Positions 14,140-21,784 of a stretch of DNA of 48,420 nt are shown here, one piece after another (the first letter of the stretch is position 1; each line of letters opens with the position of its first letter). Source of the DNA: a virus. The stretch covers positions 1 through 48,420 of the IMG/VR virus record IMGVR_UViG_3300042988_000468; one strand, written 5' to 3'. The translations under genes and the position numbers were made by a program. Under the pieces are notes generated by a model. That model had not been told where the DNA came from. It did no database searches and saw nothing but the letters and a program-made list of their open reading frames with translations.

Positions 14140-14478
14140 ATGAGTGAGCCGAGAGAAGCCTGCACGGCTGATATGCCAACCGATGAGATAACTGCGACCA
14201 ATGGGTGTGTTTACGTCCGCCAGACCATTTACGACGCGCTCAAGGCCGAGGTGGAGCGGCTAAAGCAATCACAGAAGGGCTATGCTCCCGGCATTTTACA
14301 CGCGCTTGAGCGCGAGCGCGAGATCAACCGGGTGTTGGTGGAGGCGCTTAAAAGCTATGTCGATGGTCAGAGATGTCCTTACGCAAAAGAGACACTGGCG
14401 AAGGTCGAGGAGATGCGACAACCAAAGCCTACCTTTGGTCCTGACATTGGTGAAGATGGGGAGATATGGCAGGACTGA
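14140..14478 (+). CDS. Coiled-coil protein, copy 2 of a tandem pair
   Basis: 112 residues, a shortened paralogue of the preceding gene. It keeps the start MSEP, one LKAEVERLK unit, EREINRVLVEALK and ETLAKVEEM, but lacks the central coiled-coil repeats. The nucleotide identity in the shared blocks is high, suggesting a recent duplication and contraction. It has three cysteines not found in copy 1. Its end overlaps the polymerase start by 13 bases, so the pair is probably co-translated with the polymerase. Confidence 0.75.
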   Translation: MSEPREACTADMPTDEITATNGCVYVRQTIYDALKAEVERLKQSQKGYAPGILHALEREREINRVLVEALKSYVDGQRCPYAKETLAKVEEMRQPKPTFGPDIGEDGEIWQD

Positions 14479-16430
14479 TTCCTTACACTTATGACCTGGA
14501 GACGTTCTCGGATTGCTTTTTGTTTATCGGAAAGTTTCCGAAACGAAATTGCGAGGTGTATGAAATCTCCACGCGCAAGAACCAGCGCCAGGAGTTACTG
14601 CAACGGCTGTCGTACCTTCAAGCCCTTGGTGTCACCATGGTCGGTTACAATAACCTCGACTTCGACTATCCGATCATTCACAGCCTACTCCATGAGCCGT
14701 ACATATTTGACGCCAACAAAGCCTACCACCTGGCTCAGGCCATCATTGGTGGTCAACGCTTCAACCGTCCGCAGATTCCATTCAAGGAGCGCATCCTTCC
14801 GCAGCTCGACTTGATGAAGCTCCACCACTTCGACAACACAGTGAAGTACACAAGCCTTAAGTCCCTTCAGTTCGCCATGCGCCTGCCGTCCGTCGAGGAT
14901 CTGCCCTACGACCCGCACTCGCATTTGACCTCGGAGCAAATGGACAACCTTGTGGCTTATGGTTGTCACGACGTTGAGTCCACCGAGATGTTCCTCTACA
15001 AGTCCGAATCCATGATTAAGATGCGCCAGGACCTCATCGAGAGCGGCGTTCTCTTCGGTGATGTGCTGAACTACTCCGATGTCAAGATCGGCATTGAGTA
15101 CCTTTGTAAGAAGATCGGAAGAAATAAGTGCTTCATCTCGGGGTCAAACCCCCGTCAAACGCTCCGTAGCCAGGTGACTTTCAAAGATATTGTGTTACCT
15201 AAGATCAACTTCAGAACGGAGCCGTACAGTTCGACGCTCGACTGGTTCAAGTCTCAAGTCGTCTACGCAGCCAAGGCTCAGAAACCTAAGCTCGAAGCTA
15301 CTCTCTCTAATCTCGTTTTCCATTTTGGTGTTGGTGGAGTTCATGCTTCTGTTGAGTCTCGCGCCTTTAGAAGCACAGACGAGTATATCATCCGAGATGT
15401 TGACGTTGGCGGTATGTACCCTGCTATCGCCGTGGCTAACGGATTTGCTCCGGAACACCTTGGAGTGTCTTTCGTTCAAGCCTACCGACAGCTCAAGGTA
15501 GACAGAGACCGATACCCCAAAGGTGCGTCAATGAACCTGACTCTCAAGCTCGCCAACAATGGTGCGTTTGGGAACATGGGAAACCCCTACTCTTGGTTGT
15601 TCGATCTCAAGTGTCTTTACTCCATCACCATCAACGGTCAGCTCCAAATCCTTCAACTCGCTGAGATGCTTGCGAGTATCCCTGAGACACGACTTATCCA
15701 AGCCAATACTGATGGCATTACCCTCTACATGCGCCGTGATATGGAGCCGTTCTTCCTTATGTGGTGCGAGGAGTGGGAGAGGCAGACCAACCTCAAGCTC
15801 GAGCACAGTGTTTTTGAGAAGATGTGGATACGAGACGTGAACAATTACCTGGCGGTGGACACCAAGGGTAAGGTGAAGCGCAAGGGTGCCTACTGGTATC
15901 CGATCACAGACGAGGATTACCAAGGGTCGAGCGGGTCCAATTGGAACAAGGACTTCTCGAACCTCGTCGCACCAAAGGCCGCGGAGCTTTGCATGATTTA
16001 TGGTTACTCCCCTAGTGAAGCTGTGCGAGTGTTCTCGAACCCCTTCGACTTCATGCTGCGCTATAAGACTCCGGCCGGGGCCAAGGTGTTCATCGGTGAT
16101 GTCGAGCAGTCTCGCACCACTCGGTATTACGTCTCGCTCAAGGGTGAGAGAATGAAAAAGGTATCTATTCCCAAAGGGGAGATTGGCACATATAAGAGAG
16201 CCAACAAGATACCGGACGAGCTTTGGCAGAGAGTGATGCAGGAGATTCCGCCCGGTACTTGGGATTCCCGTGTACACACTAAAAACAAGTCGAAGTACAC
16301 CGAGGTCACAACCGGCATTGAGAGCGGACGGCTGGTGAAGAATTGCAACCGTGCGAGTGACTTCGACTGGCGTGATTTGGACTGGAACTACTACGAAAAA
16401 GAAATCGAAAAGCTAGTCATTGGAGGCTAA
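14466..16430 (+). CDS. Family B DNA polymerase with 3'-5' exonuclease
   Basis: 654 residues. The exonuclease motifs are YDLETF (D10, E12), NNLDFDYP (D65, D67) and YGCHD (Y165, D169). The polymerase motifs are DVDVGGMYP (A, D311/D313), KLANNGAFG (B, K361) and ANTDGI (C, D416), where the first Asp of the usual DTD is Asn, a variant seen in related phage enzymes that keeps the second, metal-binding Asp. The length is typical of compact phage family B enzymes. It is the replicative polymerase, probably primed by the PrimPol at 5339-7255 and possibly supported by the clamp-like protein at 2073-2606. It starts inside the previous gene. Confidence 0.93.
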   Translation: MAGLIPYTYDLETFSDCFLFIGKFPKRNCEVYEISTRKNQRQELLQRLSYLQALGVTMVGYNNLDFDYPIIHSLLHEPYIFDANKAYHLAQAIIGGQRFNRPQIPFKERILPQLDLMKLHHFDNTVKYTSLKSLQFAMRLPSVEDLPYDPHSHLTSEQMDNLVAYGCHDVESTEMFLYKSESMIKMRQDLIESGVLFGDVLNYSDVKIGIEYLCKKIGRNKCFISGSNPRQTLRSQVTFKDIVLPKINFRTEPYSSTLDWFKSQVVYAAKAQKPKLEATLSNLVFHFGVGGVHASVESRAFRSTDEYIIRDVDVGGMYPAIAVANGFAPEHLGVSFVQAYRQLKVDRDRYPKGASMNLTLKLANNGAFGNMGNPYSWLFDLKCLYSITINGQLQILQLAEMLASIPETRLIQANTDGITLYMRRDMEPFFLMWCEEWERQTNLKLEHSVFEKMWIRDVNNYLAVDTKGKVKRKGAYWYPITDEDYQGSSGSNWNKDFSNLVAPKAAELCMIYGYSPSEAVRVFSNPFDFMLRYKTPAGAKVFIGDVEQSRTTRYYVSLKGERMKKVSIPKGEIGTYKRANKIPDELWQRVMQEIPPGTWDSRVHTKNKSKYTEVTTGIESGRLVKNCNRASDFDWRDLDWNYYEKEIEKLVIGG

Positions 16431-16431
16431 G

Positions 16432-16668
16432 ATGTTTTCCCCAGATGAGACCAAGGTACTGAAAATCCTCCGCAACCGTAAGATGACCATAGCGGCACTT
16501 GCGGATTTCTTCTACGATGGAAAGCACACACTCATCGAGCGCAACTACCTTGGCGGTGTCGTTCGCCGCATCAACCTCAAGTGCGAAGTGAACAGGCTTC
16601 CATGGACGTTGAAGGGTGAGGGTGGTGGTCGCAAGGGTCGAGTGATTTGGAAGGGGAAGAGAAGATGA
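16432..16668 (+). CDS. Small winged-helix-like protein
   Basis: 78 residues from ATG at 16432, chosen because GGAGG lies six bases upstream and overlaps the polymerase stop; a start four codons earlier is possible. The sequence ETKVLKILRNRKMTIAALAD with LIERNYLGGVVRRINLK reads as a helix-turn-helix or winged helix, followed by a basic tail. A DNA-binding role is likely. Similar small proteins often follow phage polymerase genes without assigned function. Confidence 0.65.
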   Translation: MFSPDETKVLKILRNRKMTIAALADFFYDGKHTLIERNYLGGVVRRINLKCEVNRLPWTLKGEGGGRKGRVIWKGKRR

Positions 16669-16769
16669 GGTTCACTTATTTGTTCTTCACTGGCGCGTCG
16701 GTGGGATTTGCGCTTGCCTTAGTCTCAGTTGCGATTATGAAATTGGTCATCGAATGGATTCCGAAATGA
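16665..16769 (+). CDS. Single-span small membrane protein
   Basis: 34 residues: a short N-terminus, one hydrophobic segment (FFTGASVGFALALVSVAIM), and a short end with Lys and Glu. It starts within the previous gene's stop (ATGA) after AAGAGAAG and is followed by GGAGGG for the next gene. It could be a membrane anchor, a holin-like peptide or a toxin; size and one span do not decide. Confidence 0.6.
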   Translation: MRFTYLFFTGASVGFALALVSVAIMKLVIEWIPK

Positions 16770-16779
16770 GGGAGGGATA

Positions 16780-17016
16780 ATGAAAGTAAACTTACAGAAA
16801 CCAAGCATTGGCCGCATTGTATGGTACATGCGGTATGGATCTCCGGGTGGTGAGCACAAGCCGGAGCCGAGTCCTGCGATCATCACGCAGGTCTACGATG
16901 AAGCCACAGGAGAGTGTCAGTTGTTTGTGATGAACCCGAACGGGACATATCACAATCGCACTCCTTACTCCGACGAACTCAAACCCGGCCATTGGTCTTG
17001 GCCTCCGAGGGTCTAA
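16780..17016 (+). CDS. Conserved-type phage hypothetical protein
   Basis: 78 residues, preceded by GGAGGGATA. The pattern GRIVWYMRYGSPGGEHKPEPSP ... NGTYHNRTPYSDE ... HWSWPPRV (the two runs are separated by AIITQVYDEATGECQLFVMNP) resembles a short beta-barrel-like phage protein common in many genomes, with the diagnostic ending in Trp-Pro-Pro. Its function is not known to me. Its stop overlaps the next start (TAATG). Confidence 0.7.
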   Translation: MKVNLQKPSIGRIVWYMRYGSPGGEHKPEPSPAIITQVYDEATGECQLFVMNPNGTYHNRTPYSDELKPGHWSWPPRV

Positions 17017-17261
17017 TGAACGGCACAGTTCAATTCGTCAGTCTCGAGAGCGAGCATGAAGGGAAGAAGGTCTTCTCTCCCGCCATCTTGTTTGTTGGTG
17101 GCATGGGTGAGAAGATTCCTCAAGTCGTGTTCCATTCCAATATCGAGTTCGAGAGCATGGAAGACTCTGAAACTTTCACGCAATTCGTTCACGACATTTT
17201 GATGAGCAAAGGCGTGACCCTGACGGAGATGAAAGTAACCCCTCCGTCCGATCTAAATTAA
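17016..17261 (+). CDS. Hypothetical protein
   Basis: 81 residues. An upstream start at 16914 is open but would overlap the previous gene by 100 bases; ATG at 17016 gives the TAATG coupling seen elsewhere, so it is preferred. The protein is acidic, with strand-like N-terminus and a helix near the end (TFTQFVHDILMSKG). It is not recognised. Confidence 0.65.
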   Translation: MNGTVQFVSLESEHEGKKVFSPAILFVGGMGEKIPQVVFHSNIEFESMEDSETFTQFVHDILMSKGVTLTEMKVTPPSDLN

Positions 17262-17277
17262 AGCAAGAGGAAATCTC

Positions 17278-17358
17278 ATGGCTGAGATGTTGCCCTTTTT
17301 CTGGTTCGTTCTTTTGATCCTGGTCCTACTTTGGATCAATCGAGAATTGCAGGGTTGA
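17278..17358 (+). CDS. 26-residue single-span membrane peptide
   Basis: MAEMLPFFWFVLLILVLLWI is a nearly complete hydrophobic span followed by NRELQG. AGAGGAAAT lies just upstream of the ATG. Its last 23 bases overlap the end of the convergent metallopeptidase gene. It closes the plus-strand operon. It may be a holin-like or regulatory membrane peptide; it is short enough that chance cannot be excluded, but the ribosome binding site supports it. Confidence 0.5.
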   Translation: MAEMLPFFWFVLLILVLLWINRELQG

Positions 17359-18007
17359 ACCAGCACTTATTCCGCGGAAGACCATCCGTCGCCCCGAGCA
17401 TCTCATTGAGACGGCATTGAGCGGGAGGATGGTCTTTCATTACTCCATTGTACGGCGGCAGTTTTGGACCGGGGATTGTAGGCGGATCCTCGGAACCCAT
17501 GGCCGCCAATACTTTGGACAGCATTAAGCCCGCCGCCCGGTGCGTGGCCCGACTGTACCCGATGCTCCTCATGCAGCGCGCAAAAGCCCAATGGTCAGCC
17601 TGACCCTCGACACTCATCGGCTCACCAGGGTAGCGGGGAGACCCGCCCAAGGAGTGCCCTAGCTCGTGGCAGGTAACCGCAGCGTAGGCACTGACTGCAT
17701 TCATGCCGGGATACCGGGCAAGCCCGCCATAGGCCGCTATGATGATCCTATTGCCCTCCTGCCAAGTCTCCGCGTTCACCGTAGAGTCAGACCACAGCCG
17801 CCGGATCTCGAGCTTCCAGCCGTTCTTGGAGAGGTTCGGGGCGTAGGCCCGGTAAACCATGTCCAAGGCTTTGTCGTAGGATTGGCGTTGTAATGCGTCG
17901 GCAACCGGGTCGAGGTCCGGGTAAATCTTCATGTCGTTGAGCGGACCAAAGGTCGCCGCGGCAGCGGGGATACAGACCAGGGTTATCAGTATGCAGAGTA
18001 TGCGCAT
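17336..18007 (-). CDS. Secreted HELGH zinc metallopeptidase
   Basis: 223 residues. A Sec signal peptide covers about residues 1-18 (AAAATF cleavage region). The zinc motif HELGH is at 114-118 in CHELGHSLGG, followed by MSVEGQADHW (E134, D138), which may give the third ligand, and a conserved-looking HPPAQCRL near the C-terminus. The mature protein has four cysteines. From memory, the combination of HELGH, a following GG, EGQAD and HP..QCR is like secreted proteins of Bdellovibrio-type bacteria. It is the last gene of the late operon, so it would be made during lysis and could cut envelope or exported proteins. It converges with the small peptide at 17278. Confidence 0.8.
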   Translation of the reverse strand: MRILCILITLVCIPAAAATFGPLNDMKIYPDLDPVADALQRQSYDKALDMVYRAYAPNLSKNGWKLEIRRLWSDSTVNAETWQEGNRIIIAAYGGLARYPGMNAVSAYAAVTCHELGHSLGGSPRYPGEPMSVEGQADHWAFARCMRSIGYSRATHRAAGLMLSKVLAAMGSEDPPTIPGPKLPPYNGVMKDHPPAQCRLNEMLGATDGLPRNKCWFNPAILD

Positions 18008-18010
18008 AAC

Positions 18011-18229
18011 TTACCTCCTGCGGCGCAGCCGCATAAATATGCGATATGGGGCACTGTCCGGCATTGATGTGAACGCTCCGCCCGGTGGCGGAAAATACCA
18101 GGCGTTGTAATAGCGAAGCGGGTAGAACCGATGAGCGAAGTAACCTTTGCCCGGCGTGACGACAGGTGTGGCGCTGGTGAAGTAACGAGGGGCAAAATAC
18201 CTGGCAGCAAAGTACCTCCCGGCAAACAT
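18011..18229 (-). CDS. Aromatic RYF-repeat protein
   Basis: 72 residues with repeated aromatic-basic units: GRYFAARYFAPRYF near the start, then HRFYPLRYYNAWYF, and an Arg-rich end. Phages often encode short proteins of this kind in or near the tail module; their role is unknown. It starts within the stop of the preceding (upstream) gene and ends just before the metallopeptidase start. It may be a small structural glue protein. Confidence 0.65.
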   Translation of the reverse strand: MFAGRYFAARYFAPRYFTSATPVVTPGKGYFAHRFYPLRYYNAWYFPPPGGAFTSMPDSAPYRIFMRLRRRR

Positions 18230-18960
18230 TAAGTTACGTCGTGAACGACTGCTGTTCTATTACCGTCAGTGTCCACGGTCGCCGTGATGCGGTTCTTGGT
18301 GTCGGTAGCATCTCGGATGGTGACTGTCGTGGTGGCCGCACCGGAGAGCTTACCGGCGAGAGCAGCAAGCATGAGCCGCATGGACTGCTTGAGCGTGTAG
18401 CCCGTCTCAATGGCTTCCGCCACAACCGCCGCGGCAACGGTGCTCGCCGATGGGATGTCTCCCGTCGCAGCCGGAGCTGCCGGCAAGTTGTCAGTCTTGG
18501 CTTTGATCGCTGCGATCTCGGTGTCGAGGAAGTCGTCGATGGTGTCGAGCTTGGTGTTTACAGTTGTAAACGAGGAGGCGATGTCGCTAGCATCCGCGGG
18601 GTCCGCGGGTAAGTTGTCGGTCTTGGCTTTGATGGCTGCGATCTCGGTGTCGAGATACGCGGCGATGTCATCGGGTAGCGCGACCATGACCTGGCCAACC
18701 CTCGTATCGAGCGGGTCGGCACCTGTTCCGGTAACGTGCAAAGCCAAGTCACCAATGGTGTCGGTATGACTTGTCGTCAACGCCAGCTTGTACCAACCGT
18801 TCACAAGTTCGGTGACGGTGGGTGTGATGCTGGCAAACGCCGCTGCCGCTTTCGATGCCGTAATGGTAAGCGTGAGACCTGTCTTGCCGGTGATATGGTC
18901 GGCCGAGTCGGTCATAAAAATCACGATGTCTACGGCTGTGCTTTGCTTCAGAAGTCTCAT
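18229..18960 (-). CDS. Putative tail or virion accessory protein with internal repeat
   Basis: 243 residues. An N-terminal beta domain (about 1-95) is followed by two copies of LDTEIAAIKAKTDNLPA (about 102-118 and 143-159) and a C-terminal part with AALAGKLSGAATTTVTIRDA and an end in DGNRTAVVHDVT, a pattern common in phage structural proteins around baseplates or collars. The repeats predict a trimeric coiled-coil stalk. It lies between a lectin-fold-like protein and the RYF protein and overlaps both. It is probably exposed on the virion. Confidence 0.7.
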   Translation of the reverse strand: MRLLKQSTAVDIVIFMTDSADHITGKTGLTLTITASKAAAAFASITPTVTELVNGWYKLALTTSHTDTIGDLALHVTGTGADPLDTRVGQVMVALPDDIAAYLDTEIAAIKAKTDNLPADPADASDIASSFTTVNTKLDTIDDFLDTEIAAIKAKTDNLPAAPAATGDIPSASTVAAAVVAEAIETGYTLKQSMRLMLAALAGKLSGAATTTVTIRDATDTKNRITATVDTDGNRTAVVHDVT

Positions 18961-19697
18961 GCTGCCCTTCTTGCCGGACCATAGCCGCCATTGGATTGAA
19001 CCACGTCAACGTAGGCTGAACGGCTCGCACCGTTGAGTGAGCCGGAACCGCTCGTGAGAGTGACGCTGGTCGGGTCGATGATGCTGTCCCAGATCACGAA
19101 CTCTTCGATTTTGATGCGCGTCTGGTTCTGCGCGCTTGAGTTCTGAATACCGAGTCCGATCATGGTGCCGATACTGCTCGACAGCGACGAGCGCGTGGCC
19201 GACGTGTTGCTTGTCACCACGAGCGAACCATCACGGTAGGTCTTCACGGCACTAGTCGTGAGTGAGCCGTCAATCAAGTACACGATGTCATAGTACGTCG
19301 CGGTCGTGTAGGCATAGGTGTAGGTCTGGTTCAGGAGTGAAGCTCCGGTATCCTTCTGCGCGACGGTGGCAACGATGGTACCCGCACCAGAAGCCCGCGC
19401 CTGATTCGCCCAGTGCGAACCCATGCCGCCAGCGTAGAACATCTGAAGTGCATTGGTCGTGTCACCGAACGCGCACCTGATGAGAATGGACATCTGTTGT
19501 CCCGTGGGCAGATTGCCTTGGCCGGGATATATCAGCGCCCGTTGACCAAAGGAACTCTGATCCAAGTTGAGGATGCTGCCACCAATGGTACCGCCGACCG
19601 AGTCAACGGTGACGGTACCGATCTCCGCTGCCACGCCCATGCCACGCGAGTAATACGCCTGCTTGGATGTTCCGCGAACAGCGAAGACAACGGCCAC
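18957..19697 (-). CDS. LamG/concanavalin-like putative receptor-binding protein
   Basis: 246 residues, beta-rich, with the typical pattern of a LamG or concanavalin A-like domain: GGTIGGSILNLD, QQMSILIRCAF, YYDIVYLIDG, VKTYRDGSLVV, and KIEEFVIWDSII near the end. These folds bind carbohydrates on phage tails and capsids. The C-terminus (SRSAYVDVVQSNGGYGP) is short. Its location among tail genes supports a host-recognition or capsid-decoration role. The fold assignment is from pattern only. Confidence 0.7.
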   Translation of the reverse strand: MAVVFAVRGTSKQAYYSRGMGVAAEIGTVTVDSVGGTIGGSILNLDQSSFGQRALIYPGQGNLPTGQQMSILIRCAFGDTTNALQMFYAGGMGSHWANQARASGAGTIVATVAQKDTGASLLNQTYTYAYTTATYYDIVYLIDGSLTTSAVKTYRDGSLVVTSNTSATRSSLSSSIGTMIGLGIQNSSAQNQTRIKIEEFVIWDSIIDPTSVTLTSGSGSLNGASRSAYVDVVQSNGGYGPARRAA

Positions 19698-20180
19698 CTA
19701 CTTGAACCTTTCCTTGATGGCGGCGATCTGCTCTTCCAGCTCTTTGAGCTGCGCTTCCTTCGCCGTGATCTCGGAGTCGAGAACCATGACCTTGTCGCTC
19801 ATGGCTTTCACTTCCTTCTCGGCCTCCGCGTAAAGCTCCTCCGCCTTGGCTTTGGTTTGAGCGGCGATGGCGTCGGCGGAAACAACCAGCTCCTCACCCT
19901 TCGCCATGGCTTCCTTGACGATGGCGGAAGCATCACTGTTGGCGGCGCGGAGGATTTGCGCACCTTCAGCTTTTACACTCTCGAGGTTGCGACCCATCTC
20001 TTCAAGCTCCGCGGCCTTCTTCTTCTCCTCGTCGAGCATGAGAGCCATTCGACCCTCGGCCTCTTTCATGGCTTGCTCGAGAGAACCCAAACGCTCCAGA
20101 TCCTCGGCCACAGCCAAGAACCCTTTGTACATGCGGCCGAACTTTTTGATGTCTTCGACAGCTTTTTGCTTCGTGTTCAT
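19698..20180 (-). CDS. Long coiled-coil protein
   Basis: 160 residues, nearly all helix with heptad repeats rich in Ala, Glu and Lys. It begins MNTKQKAVEDIKKFGRM and has no signal peptide or hydrophobic span. It is placed directly against the lectin-like gene and the beta protein at 20184, so it may be a tail stalk, a fibre chaperone or a virion spacer. There is no diagnostic motif. Confidence 0.7.
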   Translation of the reverse strand: MNTKQKAVEDIKKFGRMYKGFLAVAEDLERLGSLEQAMKEAEGRMALMLDEEKKKAAELEEMGRNLESVKAEGAQILRAANSDASAIVKEAMAKGEELVVSADAIAAQTKAKAEELYAEAEKEVKAMSDKVMVLDSEITAKEAQLKELEEQIAAIKERFK

Positions 20181-20183
20181 GTT

Positions 20184-20546
20184 TTACCCCTTGCTCGCCA
20201 TCACGGTGACTGTGAGGCTGGTTGTGCCGTCTCCGGCGGTGACTCGCGGGCGAATGTAGCGAGTGAGTTCCATGATCTGCTCGACCTTCGCCGTCGTGAT
20301 GTCGAGAGCGTTACCCTGCGGGTCAGTCAGCGCGGCATAGTTGGTGCCGTCGTTCGACCCTTCCAGGCGCACAGAACCGCCCGCACCAAAGGTACCGGTG
20401 ACTTGCACCGAGCGGTCAGCGTATCCAGGATTTTCAATCGGCGTTCCGACATCAGACCCGGAGTTGGTCATCGGCGTCCATTGAGCGACGAATGCTTGGT
20501 TGCCGAAGCCTCCGATTGTCGTCTTCGCAACTGTAATTGTGGCCAT
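20184..20546 (-). CDS. Small beta-rich virion protein
   Basis: 120 residues: NPGYADRSVQVTGTFGAG then VRLEGSNDGTNYAALTDPQG and RYIRPRVTAGDG, ending in a strand. The SNDGTNY core occurs in many small phage virion proteins with a galactose-binding-like or decoration fold. It probably decorates the capsid or tail. It starts four bases before the gene at 20549 ends. Confidence 0.65.
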   Translation of the reverse strand: MATITVAKTTIGGFGNQAFVAQWTPMTNSGSDVGTPIENPGYADRSVQVTGTFGAGGSVRLEGSNDGTNYAALTDPQGNALDITTAKVEQIMELTRYIRPRVTAGDGTTSLTVTVMASKG

Positions 20547-20548
20547 CT

Positions 20549-20857
20549 CTAGGCTCCTTCAGTGAGGTAAAGTTTTCCGTTCACAGACTCTTTGACAACC
20601 GAGACCCGACCCTTCGGCATGATGCTGAATATCTCAGGGTGGTTGGCGGGGAGGAAGATGCTCAACCCGTCGCTTGTCGCTTCCGGATGAATGCCGATGG
20701 CGATGAAGCAATCCGTTGTGGCGATCACCCGGACCTTGGTCGTGTCATCGCCCATGGGACGACTCAAGGTCGGACCCTTGTCGTACTCGACCACATGGCT
20801 GTCACCACGCGGAGAAGCCAGGCTTGCTGAGAAATCAATCAGTGACTTTTTATCCAT
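20549..20857 (-). CDS. Hypothetical virion-region protein
   Basis: 102 residues from ATG at 20857, with GGGAG five bases upstream; a start 12 codons earlier would run into the terminator region. It is beta-rich, with VRVIATTDCFIAIGIHPEAT and a strand-loop-strand end. It follows the terminator at 20912-20932 and may therefore have its own promoter or depend on read-through. It is not recognised; a decoration protein is possible. Confidence 0.65.
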   Translation of the reverse strand: MDKKSLIDFSASLASPRGDSHVVEYDKGPTLSRPMGDDTTKVRVIATTDCFIAIGIHPEATSDGLSIFLPANHPEIFSIMPKGRVSVVKESVNGKLYLTEGA

Positions 20858-20911
20858 GGGACTCCCGTCTCCCCGATGATAAGGCGGGCGCATCGCGCCA
20901 TCAATAAAAAA

Positions 20912-20932
20912 GGGGTCTCTATGAGAGACCCC
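20912..20932 (-). terminator. Intrinsic terminator on the minus strand
   Basis: GGGGTCTCT and AGAGACCCC form a perfect 9-bp stem with a 3-base loop, and on the minus strand the stem is followed by TTTTTTATTG. It lies 27 bases after the stop of gene 20959-21432, so it ends or strongly reduces transcription from the lysis region before the accessory virion genes. Confidence 0.9.
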
Positions 20933-20958
20933 TTCTCGGTAAGACCCAGAACAGGGAC

Positions 20959-21432
20959 TTACGGAACGTCTTCGGCCGTCAGCTCGACGATGACCGCTTT
21001 ACCGGAGACGACTTGGAACTCGATCTCACCGATCAGTTCTTCCACGCCATCCGGGGTCATGTCGGCGTCGGCGACCACTTGCACCTTGAACACGCCAAGG
21101 GGAGCGGCGTCGAGAACGACCATCTCGCAGCTCAGGCCATCAGCGGCCGGGGCGAGAGAGACAGCGCCTTCGACATTGGCCTGCCATTTGGGAGCGCCAT
21201 CAACCACAGCATCGCGGCCGGCGGCATCTTTGTACTTCACTTTCAGGAGCTTTTTCATTCCGCTCTTGATAGCTTCCATTTTGGGTAACCTCACTTCCCG
21301 CCGGTCAATTACTTCATAGAACTCGACACTCACGGCCTTGCCTGGCGGGGGTGTGGCTTGGACGAGCTTGCCGAGTTTGTCATCAATGTTCTGAAGAAGC
21401 CCGAATAGAGCTTCTATGTCGCGACTATTCAT
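20959..21432 (-). CDS. Hypothetical protein with immunoglobulin-like pattern
   Basis: 157 residues: an N-terminal helix (about 1-25), then alternating strands (KAVSVEFYEV, VRLPKMEAIK, KLLKVKYKDAAG, GVFKVQVVADAD, EIEFQVVSGKAVIVELTAED) that resemble an Ig-like fold. It starts five bases before the endolysin ends. A strong terminator follows it, often seen after abundant virion proteins, so a capsid decoration role is plausible. No family is recognised. Confidence 0.65.
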   Translation of the reverse strand: MNSRDIEALFGLLQNIDDKLGKLVQATPPPGKAVSVEFYEVIDRREVRLPKMEAIKSGMKKLLKVKYKDAAGRDAVVDGAPKWQANVEGAVSLAPAADGLSCEMVVLDAAPLGVFKVQVVADADMTPDGVEELIGEIEFQVVSGKAVIVELTAEDVP

Positions 21433-21436
21433 CCTC

Positions 21437-21784
21437 TCACACTAACTCCAGATGAGGTAAATCCCACCCTATAAACCGGACCTTAATCCCGAGACGGTCT
21501 GCTGTTTTCTGAAACACTTTGCGCATCTCGTAGAACCTGGCGCGGGCTTCCCAGTTGATGGGCATGGGACAAGCGTCGAAGGCCATAGCCGGAGTCTTGT
21601 TGTGTTTGGACTTTGGCCAACGGAGTTTTGACTTGCCTTCGCGGTAGGCGCGGTTCTGTTCGGCCTCGCCGCGGAAGCCGCAGATCACAACGAAGTCGAA
21701 CTCCTTGATCGCCTCATGTGCGATCTTCTGAAGGTCGGGATGACATTGCTCGAGATTCTTCAGGCTGCGCGGACTGAGCTTCAT
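21437..21784 (-). CDS. Endolysin, M15-type L-alanyl-D-glutamate/carboxy peptidase
   Basis: 115 residues from ATG at 21784, with GGAGG seven bases upstream and overlap with the preceding stop. The zinc-peptidase pattern is SKHNKTPAMAFD (H61, D70) and DLPHLEL (H111), with the CGFRGEAEQNRAYREG segment typical of phage M15 lysins. It has no signal peptide and no cell-wall-binding domain, so it depends on a holin for release. It should cleave the peptide stem of peptidoglycan. Gene order with a lipoprotein and membrane proteins immediately upstream defines the lysis cassette. Confidence 0.88.
   Translation of the reverse strand: MKLSPRSLKNLEQCHPDLQKIAHEAIKEFDFVVICGFRGEAEQNRAYREGKSKLRWPKSKHNKTPAMAFDACPMPINWEARARFYEMRKVFQKTADRLGIKVRFIGWDLPHLELV

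Noticed and set aside
17444-17453. TCCATTGTAC box inside the metallopeptidase gene
   Set aside because: A single copy within coding sequence, away from promoters; more likely chance than a regulatory site.
19413-20552. 379-codon plus-strand open frame
   Set aside because: It runs opposite three tightly packed minus-strand genes with good starts; the product has no recognisable domain and it lies alone on its strand.
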